Shown: positions 23,901-36,661 of the stretch, in pieces
Numbering within the stretch: the stretch's first letter is position 1
Layout of the letters: each line of letters begins with the position of its first letter
Assembly: GCA_963969345.1 (NCBI GenBank)
Contig: OZ017767.1
Location: 8,274,739-8,338,738, forward strand
Direction: 5' to 3'
DNA from: Turbatrix aceti
Lineage: Eukaryota > Nematoda > Chromadorea > Rhabditida > Panagrolaimidae
Length of the DNA stretch: 64,000 bases
The notes under the pieces: generated by a model
What the model saw: only the letters and a program-made list of their open reading frames with translations
Told to the model about the DNA's origin: nothing
Database searches by the model: none
Translations under genes and position numbers: made by a program

Positions 23901-26900
23901 CGTTCATAAGCTGTGGCATGAATAAAAGTCGCTACTCCTGGTAATGCAGAAAGGACTGGTGTGCGTGATCAGGTCCGAGACGGCACCCCAAAGAACAAAT
24001 TTGTAAAATATTGACTCTTGAATTTTGTTTGCATATATGCATTTAATTGCCCGAGGCAGTAAATAAAAAATACCAGCGTTTGAAAGACTGTATTCGGGTG
24101 CATTTTTAAGCGGCTTAGACAATTTGTTGACTTATTGGTTTCTCCACAACAAAATTTTTATGATAACTGTTGTAAAATATCCGCATTTATACCAACATTT
24201 TTCCAGGGTGGCGAAATCTCCCGGGAGATTGCATCCCGTTAGAAAATCTTCGGAGATGCTTCCGAAATCTCCGGAGATTCTCCCAAACTCTCCCGGGAGA
24301 CCCAGCTTGCCAAAAAGCTTCTAATAATGTTTTTCTTCTATATAAAATTAATTAACGACACAAAAATCAAAACGGACAGTTCTGTTCTGTTTCTGCAAAT
24401 TGCTAACGCATTTTTGTTTACAGCAATTTATAAAAGCTCCAGAGATTCTCCGGAGAAATTCTCAATTTTTTGTTTAACGGAGAAAACATAAAAAAATTTT
24501 GAACGTGTAGAGAATTGAACCGGGGTCTCAAAATGGTAAAAAAGTGTGCAGATGGACAATAATAGACGCACTAGACTATTGCAACTTGTTTGTAGACCAT
24601 TCTCGCTAAGCAATAAACTCTTTTTTACAGCAGTTGCGACTGACTATGGGCAGCCAGACCTTCCCCTTACTTTTCGCTGCCAAAACGCGCATTTAGGCCG
24701 CGTGGTTACAAACCTCTATTTTCGCTCAAAAATCAACTGCGCAAATGGCTTCTTTCATTAATGCTACCACCCTGATGTCGCTGCTGACTGCAGTGCTGCT
24801 GCGGATTAACTTCCCAAAACGTCTCCCCTCCCTTTTACATCGTGTGTGCATAGGTTCTTTTTCTCTGCGTCTCTTCGAATAATGCAATGCGGATGATCAC
24901 GCTCGGCGCTACAAGCTTTTTGCATATGCAGGTGGACAAGAGCAGTGTTTGCGGACCATTTTTCATAGTTTTTTTTGTGTGAGCAAAGGGACAAAAGCTG
25001 TCTCCGCACATCTTTCTTCCGCCCTTGCGAAAGCTTGTGGATGGATCCCAATAATTTTTGAAACATACGTTCATAAGCTGTGGCATGAATAAAAGTCGCT
25101 ACTCCTGGTAATGCAGAAAGGACTGGTGTGCGTGATCAGGTCCGAGACGGCACCCCAAAGAACAAATTTGTAAAATATTGACTCTTGAATTTTGTTTGCA
25201 TATATGCATTTAATTGCCCGAGGCAGTAAATAAAAAATACCAGCGTTTGAAAGACTGTATTCGGGTGCATTTTTAAGCGGCTTAGACAATTTGTTGACTT
25301 ATTGGTTTCTCCACAACAAAATTTTTATGATAACTGTTGTAAAATATCCGCATTTATACCAACATTTTTCCAGGGTGGCGAAATCTCCCGGGAGATTGCA
25401 TCCCGTTAGAAAATCTTCGGAGATGCTTCCGAAATCTCCGGAGATTCTCCCAAACTCTCCCGGGAGACCCAGCTTGCCAAAAAGCTTCTAATAATGTTTT
25501 TCTTCTATATAAAATTAATTAACGACACAAAAATCAAAACGGACAGTTCTGTTCTGTTTCTGCAAATTGCTAACGCATTTTTGTTTACAGCAATTTATAA
25601 AAGCTCCAGAGATTCTCCGGAGAAATTCTCAATTTTTTGTTTAACGGAGAAAACATAAAAAAATTTTGAACGTGTAGAGAATTGAACCGGGGTCTCAAAA
25701 TGGTAAAAAAGTGTGCAGATGGACAATAATAGACGCACTAGACTATTGCAACTTGTTTGTAGACCATTCTCGCTAAGCAATAAACTCTTTTTTACAGCAG
25801 TTGCGACTGACTATGGGCAGCCAGACCTTCCCCTTACTTTTCGCTGCCAAAACGCGCATTTAGGCCGCGTGGTTACAAACCTCTATTTTCGCTCAAAAAT
25901 CAACTGCGCAAATGGCTTCTTTCATTAATGCTACCACCCTGATGTCGCTGCTGACTGCAGTGCTGCTGCGGATTAACTTCCCAAAACGTCTCCCCTCCCT
26001 TTTACATCATGTGTGCATAGGTTCTTTTTCTCTGCGTCTCTTCGAATAATGCAATGCGGATGATCACGCTCGGCGCTACAAGCTTTTTGCATATGCAGGT
26101 GGACAAGAGCAGTATTCGCGAATGCCTTTTCATAGTTTTTTGCGTAAGCAGAGGGTCACAAGCTGCCTCCGCGCATCCTTCTTCCGCCCTTGCGAAAGCT
26201 TGTGGATGGAATCACTAATTTTTGAAATGCATTTGCATAAGCTGTGGCATGAAAAAAAGTCGCTACTCCTGGTAATGCAGAAAGGACTGGTGTGCGTGAT
26301 CAGGTCCGAGACGGCACCCCAAAGAACAAATTTGTAAAATATTGACTTTTGAATTTTGTTTGCATATATGCATTTAATTGCCCGAGGCAGTAAATAAAAA
26401 ATACCAGCGTTTGAAAGACTGTATTCGGGTGCATTTTTAAGCGGCTTAGACAATTTGTTGACTTATTGGTTTCTCCACAACAAAATTTTTATGATAACTG
26501 TTGAAAAATATCCGCATTTATACCAACATTTTTCCAGGGTGGCGAAATCTCCCGGGAGATTGCATTCCGTTAGAAAATCTTCGGAGATGCTTCCGAAATC
26601 TCCGGAGATTCTCCCAAACTCTCCCGAGAGACACAGCTTGCCAAAAAGCGTCTAATAATGTTTTTCTTCTATATAAAATTAATTAACGACACAAAAATCA
26701 AAACGGACAGTTCTGTTCTGTTTCTGCAAATTGTTAACGCATTTTTGTTTACAGCAATTTATAAAAACTCCAGAGATTCTCCGGAGAAATTCTCAATTTT
26801 TTGTTTAACGGAGAAAACATAAAAAAATTTTGAACGTGTAGAGAATTGAACCGGGGTCTCAAAATGGTAAAAAAGTGTGCAGATGGACAATAATAGACGC

Positions 26901-29900
26901 ACTAGACTATTGCAACTTGTTTGTAGACCATTCTCGCTAAGCAATAAACTCTTTTTTACTGCAGTTGCGACTGACTATGGGCAGCCAGACCTTCCCCTTA
27001 CTTTTCGCTGCCAAAACGCGCATTTAGGCCGCGTGGTTACAAACCTCTATTTTCGCTCAAAAATCAACTGCGCAAATGGCTTCTTTCATTAATGCTACCA
27101 CCCTGATGTCGCTGCTGACTGCAGTGCTGCTGCGGATTAACTTCCCAAAACGTCTCCCCTCCCTTTTACATCGTGTGTGCATAGGTTCTTTTTCTCTGCG
27201 TCTCTTCGAATAATGCAATGCGGATGATCACGCTCGGCGCTACAAGCTTTTTGCATATGCAGGTGGACAAGAGCAGTGTTTGCGGACCATTTTTCATAGT
27301 TTTTTTTGTGTGAGCAAAGGGACAAAAGCTGTCTCCGCACATCTTTCTTCCGCCCTTGCGAAAGCTTGTGGATGGATCCCAATAATTTTTGAAACATACG
27401 TTCATAAGCTGTGGCATGAATAAAAGTCGCTACTCCTGGTAATGCAGAAAGGACTGGTGTGCGTGATCAGGTCCGAGACGGCACCCCAAAGAACAAATTT
27501 GTAAAATATTGACTCTTGAATTTTGTTTGCATATATGCATTTAATTGCCCGAGGCAGTAAATAAAAAATACCAGCGTTTGAAAGACTGTATTCGGGTGCA
27601 TTTTTAAGCGGCTTAGACAATTTGTTGACTTATTGGTTTCTCCACAACAAAATTTTTATGATAACTGTTGAAAAATATCCGCATTTATACCAACATTTTT
27701 CCAGGGTGGCGAAATCTCCCGGGAGATTGCATTCCGTTAGAAAATCTTCGGAGATGCTTCCGAAATCTCCGGAGATTCTCCCAAACTCTCCCGAGAGACA
27801 CAGCTTGCCAAAAAGCGTCTAATAATGTTTTTCTTCTATATAAAATTAATTAACGACACAAAAATCAAAACGGACAGTTCTGTTCTGTTTCTGCAAATTG
27901 TTAACGCATTTTTGTTTACAGCAATTTATAAAAACTCCAGAGATTCTCCGGAGAAATTCTCAATTTTTTGTTTAACGGAGAAAACATAAAAAAATTTTGA
28001 ACGTGTAGAGAATTGAACCGGGGTCTCAAAATGGTAAAAAAGTGTGCAGATGGACAATAATAGACGCACTAGACTATTGCAACTTGTTTGTAGACCATTC
28101 TCGCTAAGCAATAAACTCTTTTTTACTGCAGTTGCGACTGACTATGGGCAGCCAGACCTTCCCCTTACTTTTCGCTGCCAAAACGCGCATTTAGGCCGCG
28201 TGGTTACAAACCTCTATTTTCGCTCAAAAATCAACTGCGCAAATGGCTTCTTTCATTAATGCTACCACCCTGATGTCGCTGCTGACTGCAGTGCTGCTGC
28301 GGATTAACTTCCCAAAACGTCTCCCCTCCCTTTTACATCGTGTGTGCATAGGTTCTTTTTCTCTGCGTCTCTTCGAATAATGCAATGCGGATGATCACGC
28401 TCGGCGCTACAAGCTTTTTGCATATGCAGGTGGACAAGAGCAGTATTCGCGAATGCCTTTTCATAGTTTTTTGCGTAAGCAGAGGGTCACAAGCTGCCTC
28501 CGCGCATCCTTCTTCCGCCCTTGCGAAAGCTTGTGGATGGAATCACTAATTTTTGAAATGCATTTGCATAAGCTGTGGCATGAATAAAAGTCGCTACTCC
28601 TGGTAATGCAGAAAGGACTGGTGTGCGTGATCAGGTCCGAGACGGCACCCCAAAGAACAAATTTGTAAAATATTGACTCTTGAATTTTGTTTGCATATAT
28701 GCATTTAATTGCCCGAGGCAGTAAATAAAAAATACCAGCGTTTGAAAGACTGTATTCGGGTGCATTTTTAAGCGGCTTAGACAATTTGTTGACTTATTGG
28801 TTTCTCCACAACAAAATTTTTATGATAACTGTTGAAAAATATCCGCATTTATACCAACATTTTTCCAGGGTGGCGAAATCTCCCGGGAGATTGCATCCCG
28901 TTAGAAAATCTTCGGAGATGCTTCCGAAATCTCCGGAGATTCTCCCAAACTCTCCCGAGAGACCCAGCTTGCCAAAAAGCGTCTAATAATGTTTTTCTTC
29001 TATATAAAATTAATTAACGACACAAAAATCAAAACGGACAGTTCTGTTCTGTTTCTGCAAATTGTTAACGCATTTTTGTTTACAGCAATTTATAAAAACT
29101 CCAGAGATTCTCCGGAGAAATTCTCAATTTTTTGTTTAACGGAGAAAACATAAAAAAATTTTGAACGTGTAGAGAATTGAACCGGGGTCTCAAAATGGTA
29201 AAAAAGTGTGCAGATGGACAATAATAGACGCACTAGACTATTGCAACTTGTTTGTAGACCATTCTCGCTAAGCAATAAACTCTTTTTTACTGCAGTTGCG
29301 ACTGACTATGGGCAGCCAGACCTTCCCCTTACTTTTCGCTGCCAAAACGCGCATTTAGGCCGCGTGGTTACAAACCTCTATTTTCGCTCAAAAATCAACT
29401 GCGCAAATGGCTTCTTTCATTAATGCTACCACCCTGATGTCGCTGCTGACTGCAGTGCTGCTGCGGATTAACTTCCCAAAACGTCTCCCCTCCCTTTTAC
29501 ATCGTGTGTGCATAGGTTCTTTTTCTCTGCGTCTCTTCGAATAATGCAATGCGGATGATCACGCTCGGCGCTACAAGCTTTTTGCATATGCAGGTGGACA
29601 AGAGCAGTGTTTGCGGACCATTTTTCATAGTTTTTTTTGTGTGAGCAAAGGGACAAAAGCTGTCTCCGCACATCTTTCTTCCGCCCTTGCGAAAGCTTGT
29701 GGATGGATCCCAATAATTTTTGAAACATACGTTCATAAGCTGTGGCATGAATAAAAGTCGCTACTCCTGGTAATGCAGAAAGGACTGGTGTGCGTGATCA
29801 GGTCCGAGACGGCACCCCAAAGAACAAATTTGTAAAATATTGACTCTTGAATTTTGTTTGCATATATGCATTTAATTGCCCGAGGCAGTAAATAAAAAAT

Positions 29901-31432
29901 ACCAGCGTTTGAAAGACTGTATTCGGGTGCATTTTTAAGCGGCTTAGACAATTTGTTGACTTATTGGTTTCTCCACAACAAAATTTTTATGATAACTGTT
30001 GAAAAATATCCGCATTTATACCAACATTTTTCCAGGGTGGCGAAATCTCCCGGGAGATTGCATCCCGTTAGAAAATCTTTGGAGATGCTTCCGAAATCTC
30101 CGGAGATTCTCCCAAACTCTCCCGAGAGACCCAGCTTGCCAAAAAGCGTCTAATAATGTTTTTCTTCTATATAAAATTAATTAACGACACAAAAATCAAA
30201 ACGGACAGTTCTGTTCTGTTTCTGCAAATTGTTAACGCATTTTTGTTTACAGCAATTTATAAAAACTCCAGAGATTCTCCGGAGAAATTCTCAATTTTTT
30301 GTTTAACGGAGAAAACATAAAAAAATTTTGAACGTGTAGAGAATTGAACCGGGGTCTCAAAATGGTAAAAAAGTGTGCAGATGGACAATAATAGACGCAC
30401 TAGACTATTGCAACTTGTTTGTAGACCATTCTCGCTAAGCAATAAACTCTTTTTTACTGCAGTTGCGACTGACTATGGGCAGCCAGACCTTCCCCTTACT
30501 TTTCGCTGCCAAAACGCGCATTTAGGCCGCGTGGTTACAAACCTCTATTTTCGCTCAAAAATCAACTGCGCAAATGGCTTCTTTCATTAATGCTACCACC
30601 CTGATGTCGCTGCTGACTGCAGTGCTGCTGCGGATTAACTTCCCAAAACGTCTCCCCTCCCTTTTACATCGTGTGTGCATAGGTTCTTTTTCTCTGCGTC
30701 TCTTCGAATAATGCAATGCGGATGATCACGCTCGGCGCTACAAGCTTTTTGCATATGCAGGTGGACAAGAGCAGTGTTTGCGGACCATTTTTCATAGTTT
30801 TTTTTGTGTGAGCAAAGGGACAAAAGCTGTCTCCGCACATCTTTCTTCCGCCCTTGCGAAAGCTTGTGGATGGATCCCAATAATTTTTGAAACATACGTT
30901 CATAAGCTGTGGCATGAATAAAAGTCGCTACTCCTGGTAATGCAGAAAGGACTGGTGTGCGTGATCAGGTCCGAGACGGCACCCCAAAGAACAAATTTGT
31001 AAAATATTGACTCTTGAATTTTGTTTGCATATATGCATTTAATTGCCCGAGGCAGTAAATAAAAAATACCAGCGTTTGAAAGACTGTATTCGGGTGCATT
31101 TTTAAGCGGCTTAGACAATTTGTTGACTTATTGGTTTCTCCACAACAAAATTTTTATGATAACTGTTGAAAAATATCCGCATTTATACCAACATTTTTCC
31201 AGGGTGGCGAAATCTCCCGGGAGATTGCATCCCGTTAGAAAATCTTTGGAGATGCTTCCGAAATCTCCGGAGATTCTCCCAAACTCTCCCGAGAGACCCA
31301 GCTTGCCAAAAAGCGTCTAATAATGTTTTTCTTCTATATAAAATTAATTAACGACACAAAAATCAAAACGGACAGTTCTGTTCTGTTTCTGCAAATTGTT
31401 AACGCATTTTTGTTTACAGCAATTTATAAAAA
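20940..31432. repeat. Satellite-like array of nine ~1167-bp tandem repeats
   Basis: Using one landmark (the GCAGATGGACAATAATAG segment), copies start at 21044, 22211, 23378, 24545, 25712, 26876, 28043, 29207 and 30374, so spacing is 1167 or 1164 bp. Copies 2-9 are nearly identical; copy 1 is more diverged. No frame longer than about 107 codons exists and the frames conflict, so the unit is non-coding. Each copy carries dense palindromes built on CTCC/GGAG and a degenerate tRNA-like stretch on the minus strand. Copies 5 and 7 share a substituted block (from about 26113 and 28441). The array separates two chemoreceptor paralogues and is bracketed by 228-bp inverted repeats. Confidence 0.95.
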
Positions 31433-31723
31433 CTTTGATTTTATAAGTTTTTTATAAAATCAAAACGGACAGTTCTGTTTTTATAAAAACTTATAAAAAC
31501 AAAACGGACAGTTCTGTGAAGGACAAAATACTTTCTAATAGTTATTTGGACAAAATTGTGCAAAAGAGCTCATTTGCTCACAAACAATTTGATTTTTGTG
31601 ATTTTACCAATGCTGATGTTGAGGTACTGGAGCGAATAGACCCCGGTTTTCGCTGTATAAATTTTTTCCCGATATGCGGTTCATGCTAAGATTAAATATA
31701 ACAAATGTTAAAAACAATATGTA
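31433..31723. other. Degenerate right edge of the array
   Basis: Short iterations of TTATAAAA and AAAACGGACAGTTCTG, which are scrambled pieces of the monomer, are followed by unique AT-rich sequence up to the right inverted repeat. Nothing coding is seen. Confidence 0.6.
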
Positions 31724-31951
31724 ACAATCCACAGTTCATTCTGTGATTAAGGAACCAAAATGCGGGGGTTTGTTGAGCAACCACTACCTCAACATGGCTG
31801 GCAGGTTACTGAAGCTCAACCAGTTCAGTTCATTGCTTTGATTTTGATCACAACGCATCAAACTATTTAGCGACCTCGAGTGTAACCGTTTATGACAGTT
31901 AAACATACCATTGAAAGCAAAATAAGATTAGCAGAACGAGTCTCTGAACTT
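31724..31951 (-). repeat. Right 228-bp inverted repeat flanking the array
   Basis: Reverse complement of 20603-20830. See the left copy for the comparison. Confidence 0.8.
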
Positions 31952-32278
31952 GACATTTAACTCTATTTACTAAATGATAAAAAATCACTCGTTATGTAAG
32001 CCATTGCAAAAGAGTCACACATTCGACCAACGGATGTTTTTTAATAAATAACTGCCAACTGACAGAACAAAAATGTGTCGTATACTAATCCTTGTTTCCT
32101 ATTTTTGTGGGCTAAATTTTTATTTTTTTACAAAGTAATTTGCTAACGGTTCATAATTGGAGTCATTTTGAGCCGCTAATCTCTTCGGGAGCAAATGCAC
32201 GAGGCGATGTATGCTAACAATGATAACATAAATCTAACTAAAGACAGACCCGTGTAAGCAGTTTGTGTTTCTGCAGTC
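31952..32278. other. Upstream region of chemoreceptor B
   Basis: AT-rich with no coding sequence. A TTTCTGCAG acceptor-like sequence ends three bases before ATG 32279, which could be a trans-splice site. Confidence 0.45.
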
Positions 32279-33414
32279 ATGATAGCGGTTCTGCACAGCA
32301 TCAGCATCAAACTTGCCTCTGGCTTGGGAATCGGTCTGAATCTGCTGATTCTATTTATAATTTCAACTTCAAAAGGAGGCGGCATTGGAGCCTACAAAGT
32401 ACTAATTGTTCAAACTTGCATCATTGACATATTTTTTTGCGTCATTCAACTTTTTACTCTTCCTGTAAGTTTTCCTACTGTTATGAATTTTTGAACATAT
32501 TTTTTTTAGCAAATAATCGTTTACAAAGGCACGGTATATTCCTACGCTTCAGGCATTTCAAACCAAATGCCATTCTTTTTTAAATATTTTGGGAATTCTC
32601 TGGTGTTTTCCTTTATTTATACAGATATTCTTTCGATCACGTGTGCGTTTATCTTCCGATACCGCACAATTTGCAGCAATACTCATCTATCGTATCGGCA
32701 TACTTTGTACACTTTGGTATTGGTTGTGATATTTGCCGCGGCATATAGTTCTCTTTTTCATTTGTCGTATCACTTCCACGAAGAAGACAGAAGTCAACAG
32801 GCAACTAAAGCTTTGAGAATCCTCGGTCTTGAAGCGAAAGACACAGTTAATCTTGGATACAGTGTTCACGTACGTTTTTTTATGTCAGAGAAAAATTTTT
32901 TTTGTCACCAGTATTTGAACCGTGGATCTACGGATTCCACAAATAAAATTCCAATTTTATCATAAACGTTTTTTTGCAGAATTCCCCGACTCAAAAGCTC
33001 ATAGCTTCAACTTCGGTCTTCCTTTTATTTCTCTACGGTTTGATAATCTACAGTTGTATCAAAGTGCGACAATACCTCAAAGATCGGGCTGAAATGTTCT
33101 CAAAAATTACCCGTCAGATCCATAACGAAGTCACCGTAACTTTTTACCTCCAAGCAGCTGTACCTCTTTTCTTTGGCATTATTCCACTTTTCATAATGTT
33201 TGTTACAACACTTATCGACGGATACTTATCCATTTTGTTTTCAAATATCAGTTTAATTGTTTTGGAATGGATTCCGGTGGCCAATGCATGCGTGATATTG
33301 TTTTCTGTCAAATCTTTTGTACGCCAGATTTCGCGATTTATTCGCCGAAGAAGTGATACTCACATAATTCCCACAATTGTTGTAAAGTCTGCGTCTGCTA
33401 ATTTGAACTTTTAA
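32279..33414 (+). CDS. Seven-transmembrane chemoreceptor, nematode Str superfamily (Srd-like), paralogue B
   Basis: Exons 32279-32464, 32510-32869 and 32980-33414 give 326 residues. Exons 1 and 2 have exactly the same length as in chemoreceptor A (186 and 360 nt) and all introns are at the same sites, so the genes are tandem duplicates. Shared blocks include HSISIKLASGLGI, GAYKVLIVQTCIIDI, FIYTDILSITCAF, KDTVNLGYSVH and KITRQIHNEV. The helices are intact and there is no internal stop, so the gene looks functional. Differences concentrate in helices 1-2 and 5-7, where ligand selectivity usually changes. It probably acts in chemosensory neurons, inferred from the family. Confidence 0.86.
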
Positions 33415-34041
33415 AGTCACATGTTGTGTAAAAATTAAAATGCACACAAAGTACATGTCTAATTATTTTTGGATTAGGCTAAAGTTCATTTTTTTGTATT
33501 GCAAATAATTATTTACGTCGAGCAAAATAAAAATAGCTCATGTTTAAAAAAATGCTTCCGAGAATAAAAAATTGTCGATTATTAAAAAAAACAGGTTTAC
33601 AGGTTTTAGCTAATGTTTAATTTTTGTGCGTCATCGACGATCAAAAAAATGAAATTTTGCGATCATTTATTTGAAAAGCATGAAAATGAATCAAAATGCA
33701 ACATTGAAGAAAAAAACCAGCATGGATGACTTTTCCTGAACCAGCAACAATCAGCGAGGGGTTTGTTTCTTTGTATCCGCTAACGCAAAAGTGTCAAAGA
33801 CTCGGTCGCAAGTGTCGTAAACAAAGCAACAAGCCAGACCGGGTCAAAGCGCAAACGAAAGGTGACAGTGTAGGATTTGTCACTGACCACCCGACTGACA
33901 GCGACAAATCCTGTGATTCCTGTTTTTTGTCGCCAGACAATGGACTTCAATTTCATTAGCCATTTTCGCGGGTGCTGACTATTTAAAGGCCCCTGCACAT
34001 GGATTTTAGCTTACATCTGGTTTATTTTCCTACCCGCCGGC
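33415..34041. promoter_or_regulatory. Upstream region of the lustrin-type gene
   Basis: Non-coding. It holds an inverted repeat AGGATTTGTC...GACAAATCCT at about 33872-33913 and a TATA-like TATTTAAAG at about 33979-33987, some 60 nt before the ATG. Both are plausible parts of the promoter of the secreted protein gene; neither has been tested. Confidence 0.4.
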
Positions 34042-35609
34042 ATGTCGACTATACTTGTGCTCTTCATCGTGGCCATCGGCTGCAACAATGTCTGTCGTGC
34101 CGAAGTTCTCGCTGACCTACAACCAAGTTTGAATCCAACGCTGACACTTCAGTACCAGGATCTCGAGGAGAATGGCGAGTTGATTGAAGTCGAAGTCGTC
34201 GATGACAAAACTCCGGCTCCAAAGACAGAATCCACCGAGGCGTCAAATGAATCCGCTCAGGTGTCCACCGATCGACCGGGCGAGCTGTCCATCGATGCTC
34301 TCGCCGGCGAAGGGGGCAATGCTGCTATTGTTTGTCCTTCCGGAAACAAAATTTATGTTAATCCCATCACTGCCGATCTGCAACAATGCTCACAGAATCT
34401 AGGATTCTATAATCATACCTCGTGCCCAGGTGGAACGGCGTGTGAAAGATTTCCAGTTTTGATTCCGGAATTCCAGGTTTGCTTTTGATGGAGTGAAAAA
34501 ATTAAAACCAGAATTTTTAGGATTACTGTTGTTGGAGAGACAGCACAACTGAAAATGAAAATATTGTTATTGCGACTTCTTCGAGTAAGTTTAAAGGTTA
34601 AAACAGCTACCGTAATTTCCGAAAACTAAAAAAAATATTTTCGAATTTTTTGAACCAACTTTGTTTTTGTATCAAAGTACCAAAAAACGCAACTTTTTGC
34701 AAACCTAGGATCCCGGGTTCGATCCCGGATGCAGTCCAACTTTTTTTCCTTGTTTTTAGCAACTTCAGAACCCGAAACAGACAACTCCAAACAAACTGCG
34801 GTCTCAAAAAGCAGCCACAGTCATGAAGTAGAAGAAGAAGAGGAAGAAGAAGATACGACAACGACCACCACAGCTCGCACGCGCCGAACCAAGCGTCCAC
34901 GTCATCGGTCGCGCAAGACAACAACACCAATTTCCACCGAGGCGCCAACGACTACGACAACGACTACAACGACGACCACGACGACGGTTGCTCCGAGGTA
35001 AGAGGGAAAAGGGACAACTGTGTGAAGCGAATGCTCTGTAGGACCGCCATCTTTTACAGGCCACAGGCTTCGCGGCCTCACGGCCCGAGATGCCGGAATC
35101 CAGAAGACTCGGCGTACATTGGATTTGGAAACAGATTGGTCGACTGTTATTACACGCAGTGCCCATATCAGTACCGATGTGAGTTCAACACAAATATCCA
35201 GAGATACATCTGCTGCGGAAAAGACCGAGCGGTGTTCCCGCCCCCTGGTCTGCCTCCTCTTCCGGATCCGAAACCTGTTGTCCCAAACAGAAGGTACCGG
35301 CCTGGTCCATTCGGGGGAGACGAAGGCGAAAACATGCCTTTCCAAGCGACTTCCCGACTGACTTTGGGTTCGCTCGACATCTCAGAACCCGAAGACATCG
35401 GTGAACCTCGAAAGCAGGAGAAAATCTGCGTTCTGGGACACGAGCATCACGGCGCCATCGGAGAAGTCACGTTCTGCGAGCAAGGACAACTGAACGCGGT
35501 CTGTCCGGTGACTCACCCGTATTGTACATACTCACCGACTTTTGGGGCCTCGGTCTGCTGTTTGTCTGAATCCGAAAAGCCTTCTCCGTTGTTATTATCC
35601 GTTTTTTGA
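34042..35609 (+). CDS. Secreted cysteine-rich protein with three lustrin-type repeats and a Thr-rich linker
   Basis: Exons 34042-34476, 34521-34584, 34760-34997 and 35060-35609 join in frame to 428 residues. It begins with a clear signal peptide (MSTILVLFIVAIGCNNVCRA). Three lustrin-like cysteine modules follow. The first runs from CPSGNKIY to PEFQDYCC and spans exons 1-2. The second runs CRNPEDSAYIGFG...CPYQYRC...YICC, and the third CVLGHEHHGAIGE...CPVTHPYC...VCC, both in exon 4. Between modules 1 and 2 is a linker with seven consecutive Glu, a basic RTRRTKRPRHRSRK stretch and a run of about 13 Thr, which may be O-glycosylated. Such proteins are extracellular (cuticle, matrix or protease-inhibitor-like). 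The 3' part from 34681 on is copied in two further units. Confidence 0.85.
34690..34732 (+). mobile_element. tRNA-like fragment with B-box in lustrin intron 2
   Basis: It contains GGTTCGATCCC (34716-34726) inside a CCCGGGTTCGATCCCGG hairpin, like the 3' half of a tRNA. It lies within 40 bp of the amplicon breakpoint and recurs with each unit (about 42274 and 49824). Confidence 0.4.
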
Positions 35610-35613
35610 TCAG

Positions 35614-35619
35614 AATAAA
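35614..35619 (+). terminator. Poly(A) signal of the lustrin-type gene
   Basis: AATAAA begins 4 nt after the stop codon. The same hexamer is present behind the copies in units 2 and 3. Confidence 0.6.
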
Positions 35620-36354
35620 AATTAAACTTATTGGACGGCGACTTTTCGGCTTTTGCGCACATCCTGTTTGTACTAATGTGTCCCCAAGTGGTTCGCCTCT
35701 GTAAGGATACTAAACACAACGCGATACACTTTTATCTTGACAAATAAAATGCAAACAACGAATATAAAAACAAGATAAAGAACAAATAAGAATCCAATAA
35801 TAATAATGAATAAGTACCTGCTGAATGAAAGTAGCCGTGCCCTTTTAGGGGGCGGGGTAAGGTGCTCGGTTAAATGCGGTGACACTGATGGCACAGGTCA
35901 ACCTGTGCACCTGTTGCTCCTGTTAAGCTAACAGCTGTTAAAAGGTTAACACAATGTTTTGCACAATGTTAAACTATATATATAACGGCGGAATAAAAAA
36001 CTGATAGGACAATAGAATATATAAATGTCACTAAATATATAAATATAAATATATAAATGTTACTTTGCAAGGATACTGACGTGTCCCCCACTCGGTTCCC
36101 TCTGTAAGAATACTGGCAGAACTCCTCAACAACTTGAGGGGGGGGGGCTCAGGCTAACAGGTGCAGGAGGGATGAGTCATCAAGGACTCGATCCCAGCTG
36201 TCAACCGGGATTCCAGTCTTTTGAATAATAACTACTGTACCCCAGAGTCTTTCGAAAGATCACAGCGCAGGACGCTGCAATTCTTCCTTCTTCGGGAACA
36301 CGAAAGAGACAATCAAAATTAGAATCAATCAAAATGAGGGACGGCTGGCTCTGC

Positions 36355-36615
36355 TTAGTCGTAGTACCCGTACGGGCACGCGCACGCCAGAATGCGCAAC
36401 GGGGCGCGTACATCGACGTGGATGTTTCGATCAGCTTGCAGGAGCTTCCAATCCGGAGCGAACAGCCGCAGGGCCCCCACGAAGGTCAAACTTGTGAATC
36501 TCATGGGGTCCGTTGGCAGACCTCGCTTCACAAAGGCCTGACGGAGGCTGCCAAAGGGGACGTAGAGCTTCGTTCCGCAGGCCTGACGGAGGAGTTTGAC
36601 GAAGCACAGTGTCAA
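36355..36615 (-). CDS. Hypothetical small ORF in a GC-rich island (uncertain)
   Basis: The minus-strand frame encodes 86 residues (MTLCFVKLLRQACGTK...CACPYGYYD), and the opposite strand is open for 108 codons over the same island. The island is clearly richer in GC than its surroundings and lies just behind a relic of the MT core promoter (36662-36681). No domain is recognised and I cannot decide the strand. It is intact in all three units, but these are nearly identical, so that carries little weight. Confidence 0.25.
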   Translation of the reverse strand: MTLCFVKLLRQACGTKLYVPFGSLRQAFVKRGLPTDPMRFTSLTFVGALRLFAPDWKLLQADRNIHVDVRAPLRILACACPYGYYD

Positions 36616-36661
36616 CGTCAGATCGCCGTGGGGATCCGCGAGGACATGGCGCCTACTTGAT

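Noticed and set aside
20940..31432. CRISPR array or coding repeat protein
   Set aside because: The units are 1.17 kb and nearly identical over their whole length, with no short-repeat/variable-spacer pattern, and frames inside are short and conflicting.
34902..35345. Minus-strand frame with a long Val run (147 codons)
   Set aside because: The Val run is the complement of the ACG/ACA threonine repeat in the lustrin linker; the plus frame has splice sites and a signal peptide.
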